DNA from: Chitinophagales bacterium
GTDB taxonomy: Bacteria > Bacteroidota > Bacteroidia > Chitinophagales > Chitinophagaceae
Reading direction: 5' to 3'
Assembly (NCBI GenBank): GCA_015655125.1
Contig: JAATFP010000043.1
Span: 1 to 64,000, forward strand
DNA length: 64,000 nt
This document shows positions 61,192 through 64,000 of this stretch, one piece after another. Positions within the stretch are counted from its first letter, which is position 1. Each line of letters opens with the position of its first letter. The notes below the pieces were generated by a model. The model was not told the DNA's origin and did no database searches. It saw only the letters and a program-made list of their open reading frames with translations. The position numbers were made by a program, and so were the translations under genes.

Positions 61192-62145
61192 ATGACTACA
61201 AAGATCACGCTGAAAGGGATCGGAGAAGTACTTAAAAATGCGTTTTCAGGTTTTCGTGAAGATAAGGTGACCAAGCTCAGTGGTTCGCTGGCTTATGCCA
61301 CCATTTTTTCGATGGCGCCGTTACTGATCGTTATCATTTCCGCTACCAGTATTTTTTTGGGAAAAGAAGCGGTGGAAGGAAAAATATATGGAGAAATAAT
61401 GGGTTTTGTGGGAGCAGGCACAGCGGCTCAATTACAGGAGATCATCCGGAACGCATCACTGGCGGGGAAGAGCCATGTGGCGGCCACCATTGGCGTAATT
61501 ACATTAATTATTGGCGCAACTACCATTTTTGCAGAAATACAGGATTCCATTAATACGATTTGGGGAATAAAGCCCAAGCCAAAACGCGGCTGGCTGAAAT
61601 TATTGAAAAACAGGTTCCTTTCTTTTTCTGTGATCGTAAGCCTGGGATTTTTGCTGCTTGTAACGCTGGGCATCAGTTCGCTGATCGACGGACTCAGTTC
61701 ACGGCTCGTGCAACAATTTCCGGATGTTGCTGTAATAATCTTTTATATCATAAATCTTGCGATCAGCTTTTTGGTGATCAGCTTGTTGTTTGCGGTTATC
61801 TTCCGGGTATTACCCGATGCCGATATAAAATGGAAAGACGTGCGCGCAGGAGCGGTTACTACTGCGATTTTGTTCATGCTGGGAAAATTCGGGATCTCAT
61901 TTTACATCACCACCACAAAAGTGGGCAGCACTTATGGCGCAGCAGGATCTATTATCATCCTGATGGTGTGGATCTATTATTCGGCCATCATTTTATATTT
62001 CGGAGCAGAATTCACCAAAGCCTGGGCGGTAAAATTCGGGTCGGCCATTTATCCCAATCATTATGCGGTGACCACGCGACTGGTGGAGGTAGAGATGAAA
62101 GGCGAAGCGGTGGACACAAATGCGAAACAGGTGGTGAAGAAGTAA
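61192..62145 (+). CDS. YihY/BrkB-family inner-membrane protein
   Basis: This 317-residue protein has six predicted membrane helices. The family motifs are LSGSLAYATIFSMAPLLIVIIS, AEIQDSINTIWGIKPKPKRGW, RVLPDADIKWKDVRAGAVTTAILFMLGKFGISFYI and GAAGSIIILMVWIYYSAIILYFGAEFTKAWA. The family was once linked to ribonuclease BN, but that assignment was withdrawn; the true function is unknown, possibly transport. It stands first in a short + strand run with an iron-permease-like pseudogene and a small membrane gene. Confidence 0.92.
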   Translation: MTTKITLKGIGEVLKNAFSGFREDKVTKLSGSLAYATIFSMAPLLIVIISATSIFLGKEAVEGKIYGEIMGFVGAGTAAQLQEIIRNASLAGKSHVAATIGVITLIIGATTIFAEIQDSINTIWGIKPKPKRGWLKLLKNRFLSFSVIVSLGFLLLVTLGISSLIDGLSSRLVQQFPDVAVIIFYIINLAISFLVISLLFAVIFRVLPDADIKWKDVRAGAVTTAILFMLGKFGISFYITTTKVGSTYGAAGSIIILMVWIYYSAIILYFGAEFTKAWAVKFGSAIYPNHYAVTTRLVEVEMKGEAVDTNAKQVVKK

Positions 62146-62185
62146 TTTTTATCCGCTATAAAATTATCCATTAAAAAATAATCGT

Positions 62186-62673
62186 ATGAAGAAGAAAAAT
62201 GATCCGGCCAGCAAAAGTTTTTTTGAAAAGTTCTCAGCCAAAGCCACCACCCTGGCTGGAAGTACCTATGGATTTTCGGTGCGTTAACCATCGTTGTGCT
62301 TTGGGCTGTTTGCGGGCCGATATTTGGGTATTCCGAAACATGGCAATTGGTGATAAATACCGGCACCACAATTATTACTTTTCTTATGGTTTTTTTGATA
62401 CAAAAATCGCAGAACAAAGAATCACTGGCGCTACAATTAAAATTGAACGAACTTGTTGCCTCGCATGAATTTGCCAGTAACAGGTTGGTAAATGTGGAGA
62501 CGATGACGGAAGATGAACTGAAAGTGATCAGGAAATATTATTCCAGCCTAAGTGCGCTTACCAAAAATGAAGAAAGTTTGCAGCAGTCACATTCAATAGA
62601 TGAGGCGAGGGATAATCACGAAAGAAAAAAATATATCGAAGATTCCCTTGCAGGAAGTTTAAAGAAAAAGTAA
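62186..62673 (+). pseudogene. Low-affinity iron permease family protein, frameshifted
   Basis: The true start at 62186 reads MKKKNDPASKSFFEKFSAKATTLAGSTYGF, then stops at TAA 62284-62286. The next frame carries FGALTIVVLWAVCGPIFGYSETWQLVINTGTTIITFLMVFLIQKSQ, which is the signature of the Fe-permease (FET4-like) small protein family. The families join in one chain if one T is added to GGATTTTCGGT, so one base of a T run appears deleted. The longer downstream frame (62296-62673) is what gene callers would find. Two membrane helices are expected. It may be inactive, or the base may be a sequencing error. Confidence 0.8.
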
Positions 62674-62694
62674 GAATCACTTTAAAATAGTTAT

Positions 62695-62916
62695 ATGAAA
62701 ATAATTGCCATTTTATTGCTTGCCGTTGGAATATTAATGCTCGTTTTCCGCGGATTCACTTTTACCCGTGAAAAGAAAGTTGCCGATCTTGGTCCGATCG
62801 GGATCAATAAAAAAGAAAACAAAACCATCGGCTGGCCCGTTTATGCTGGCGCCATTGCTATGGCCGCAGGTGTGTTTATGTTGCTGCCGGTACGGGGGAA
62901 GAGGAAGATTAATTGA
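62695..62916 (+). CDS. Small membrane protein (DUF3185-like)
   Basis: This 73-residue protein has two membrane helices: one at about 2-20 (KIIAILLLAVGILMLVFRG) and one at about 46-65 (WPVYAGAIAMAAGVFMLLP). A loop carries FTREKKVADLGPIGINKKENKT. The pattern of helix, a (VADLGPI) loop, helix resembles DUF3185 and related small integral membrane proteins. It follows the iron permease pseudogene by 21 bases. Function unknown; the family name is tentative. Confidence 0.7.
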   Translation: MKIIAILLLAVGILMLVFRGFTFTREKKVADLGPIGINKKENKTIGWPVYAGAIAMAAGVFMLLPVRGKRKIN

Positions 62917-62989
62917 GCATTAGAACAAAGGTTTAGCAGAGTAAGGAAATAATTATTCTTTTTGAAGATCTCTCCATTCGGGCTTTCAT

Positions 62990-64000
62990 TCATTCGTCCA
63001 ACTTGATATCGCGCTCATTGTCCCAGTTTGCTTTCACTGCCAGTTTTTGTTTCAGGTTTATTGTTGTTTCGGGCTGAATGTTTTTGCTGAAATTACCGGG
63101 ATCCCAAACACCGTTGTTGTTTTCATCGTACAATATCCGGATGCCGTATTCGCCGGGTGTGAAGCGCCGGTCGCTCCATTCATTGCCTGCAAGCGGGTAT
63201 GAATATTTTACCGCTGTTCCTTCAAGCAGCAGTAACAGCGGGTGCTTTTTAAGGTCGAGTCCGGAAAAACGCAATATCACTTTTGCATAATCTTCTTCAC
63301 GTTTTGTGATGAAACGGATGGTGTCGCTTTTTGCGAGGCTGTTGTTCAAAGAATCTGCAGCGGCATCTTTTTCCACAATAAGTCTGTAATTGGTTTCCGG
63401 AAGCCATGGGGCAGCGATCGAAAGGATCTTTCTCGTGCTATCGAGTGTGGTTCTGGTGGCGGAAATGCGATGGAAGTTCGTATCGGTCAGGATAAATTTT
63501 GTAGAATCGATCTTAACAGGGTTATTGAAGTTGAGCACCAGCGGCAGCAAAAGATCCTGGTTGTTTGCCTGCGCCACGTATTTCAATTTTTTTTCCAATA
63601 CAGGCTTTGGGGCCGGTGCTTTTCCCGTGAGGAGATTTTCCACGGCTTTTTCCTGTTGAAAGGCAAATAGCGTTGGTGCCGAAGAGCTGTCGGCAGTAAT
63701 GGAAATATCTTTATTGTTCTGCGTAAAAGCGAATGTTTCGAATTTAGAATTGTAAAACTTGTTACCATCGCCGTCTTTCAACGCGTACAATTTGAATGTA
63801 CCTGCGGGGAGATATTTGAATTCGAAACTTCCGTCACTTTTTATACGCGTCATATAATCGGGGCGCCGGTTTTGAACAGCAGTATCATCGGCATTCCTAA
63901 ATAATATGGCCACCATGGTACTGTCACCTACACCGGTTTCAGCCATCAAAACCTTGCCCGATAATTTGAGCGAATCTATCGTATTTCCGGTTGAAAAAAC
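62990..64000 (-). CDS. Secreted Ig-like domain protein, N-terminus outside the window
   Basis: The frame stays open to the last base of the window (STGNTIDSLKLSGKVLMAETG before the track's start), so only the C-terminal part is present and the listed start is not real. It shows a CarboxypepD-like stretch (MTRIKSDGSFEFKYLPAGTFKLYALKDGDGNKFYNS), an Ig-like segment (LPLVLNFNNPVKIDSTKFILTDTNFHRI, then WLPETNYRLIVEKDAAADSLNNS) and a final WSDRRFTPGEYGIRILYDENNNGVWDPGNF. That is the pattern of Bacteroidota proteins with a bacterial Ig (Big_5) domain. Probably exported; function unknown. Confidence 0.82.
   Translation of the reverse strand, partial: VFSTGNTIDSLKLSGKVLMAETGVGDSTMVAILFRNADDTAVQNRRPDYMTRIKSDGSFEFKYLPAGTFKLYALKDGDGNKFYNSKFETFAFTQNNKDISITADSSSAPTLFAFQQEKAVENLLTGKAPAPKPVLEKKLKYVAQANNQDLLLPLVLNFNNPVKIDSTKFILTDTNFHRISATRTTLDSTRKILSIAAPWLPETNYRLIVEKDAAADSLNNSLAKSDTIRFITKREEDYAKVILRFSGLDLKKHPLLLLLEGTAVKYSYPLAGNEWSDRRFTPGEYGIRILYDENNNGVWDPGNFSKNIQPETTINLKQKLAVKANWDNERDIKLDE

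Noticed and set aside
1-64000. CRISPR array, prophage or insertion sequence
   Set aside because: No regularly spaced direct repeats, integrase, transposase or structural phage gene was seen; repeats here are short palindromes in spacers.

Overview
The window reads as a chromosomal segment of a Bacteroidota bacterium, most likely from the Chitinophagales/Chitinophagaceae side. The signs are LytS/LytTR signalling, a DUF5606 protein, large OMP_b-brl_3 and DUF5916 outer-membrane proteins, a type IX secretion C-terminal sorting domain, lipoproteins with S-C lipoboxes, MeaB, a split MetH, and promoters of the TAnnTTTG type. I saw no rRNA, tRNA, CRISPR array, transposase, integrase or phage gene. 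Most genes are ordinary housekeeping or envelope genes on both strands.

Layout. 1-3692: a sensor kinase (5' end outside the window) and its LytTR regulator. 3854-9412: M3 oligoendopeptidase, DUF5606 protein, large beta-barrel protein. 9650-11469: ECF sigma operon with a membrane partner and two Spy/CpxP-like proteins. 11611-19588: DsbA-like protein, secreted and lipoprotein genes, polA, a four-helix-bundle protein, an esterase. 19637-25916: orphan ParA, then a tight NAD/ADP-ribose cluster (NrtR-like regulator, NAMPT, frameshifted ADP-ribosylglycohydrolase, Tpt1/KptA, metallophosphoesterase, PRPP-synthetase-like protein). 26050-34831: S9 peptidase, DoxX-like protein, DUF5916 protein, a second ECF operon, a lysine-rich DUF6496 protein. 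34983-37829: SDR, OsmC, ArsC-like and aldo/keto reductase genes. 37966-46335: lptC, outer-membrane protein, coaX, Lon-N protein, MsbA-type ABC transporter, two GT2 glycosyltransferases, FkbM methyltransferase. 46428-53428: meaB, small membrane proteins, typA, a TlpA-like protein, a T9SS-tagged protein. 53657-60058: uvrB and a two-gene metH with a GxxExxY gene between the halves. 60405-64000: recR (interrupted by an in-frame amber codon), BrkB-like protein, frameshifted low-affinity iron permease, small membrane protein, and the C-terminal part of an Ig-like protein.

The most interesting unit is 20455-25916. Nearly every product makes, uses or senses ADP-ribose, nicotinamide or PRPP-like donors. 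It could be a bacterial route that recycles ADP-ribose and nicotinamide to NAD+, either through NMN or directly as in the phage NARP1 pathway; sequence alone cannot separate these. Other points are six exact TAnnTTTG boxes placed 4-6 bases before start codons (predicted leaderless or near-leaderless mRNAs), three genes broken by one base each, and several families of dispersed palindromic intergenic repeats. Residue and motif positions were counted by eye and are approximate unless a specific residue is named.
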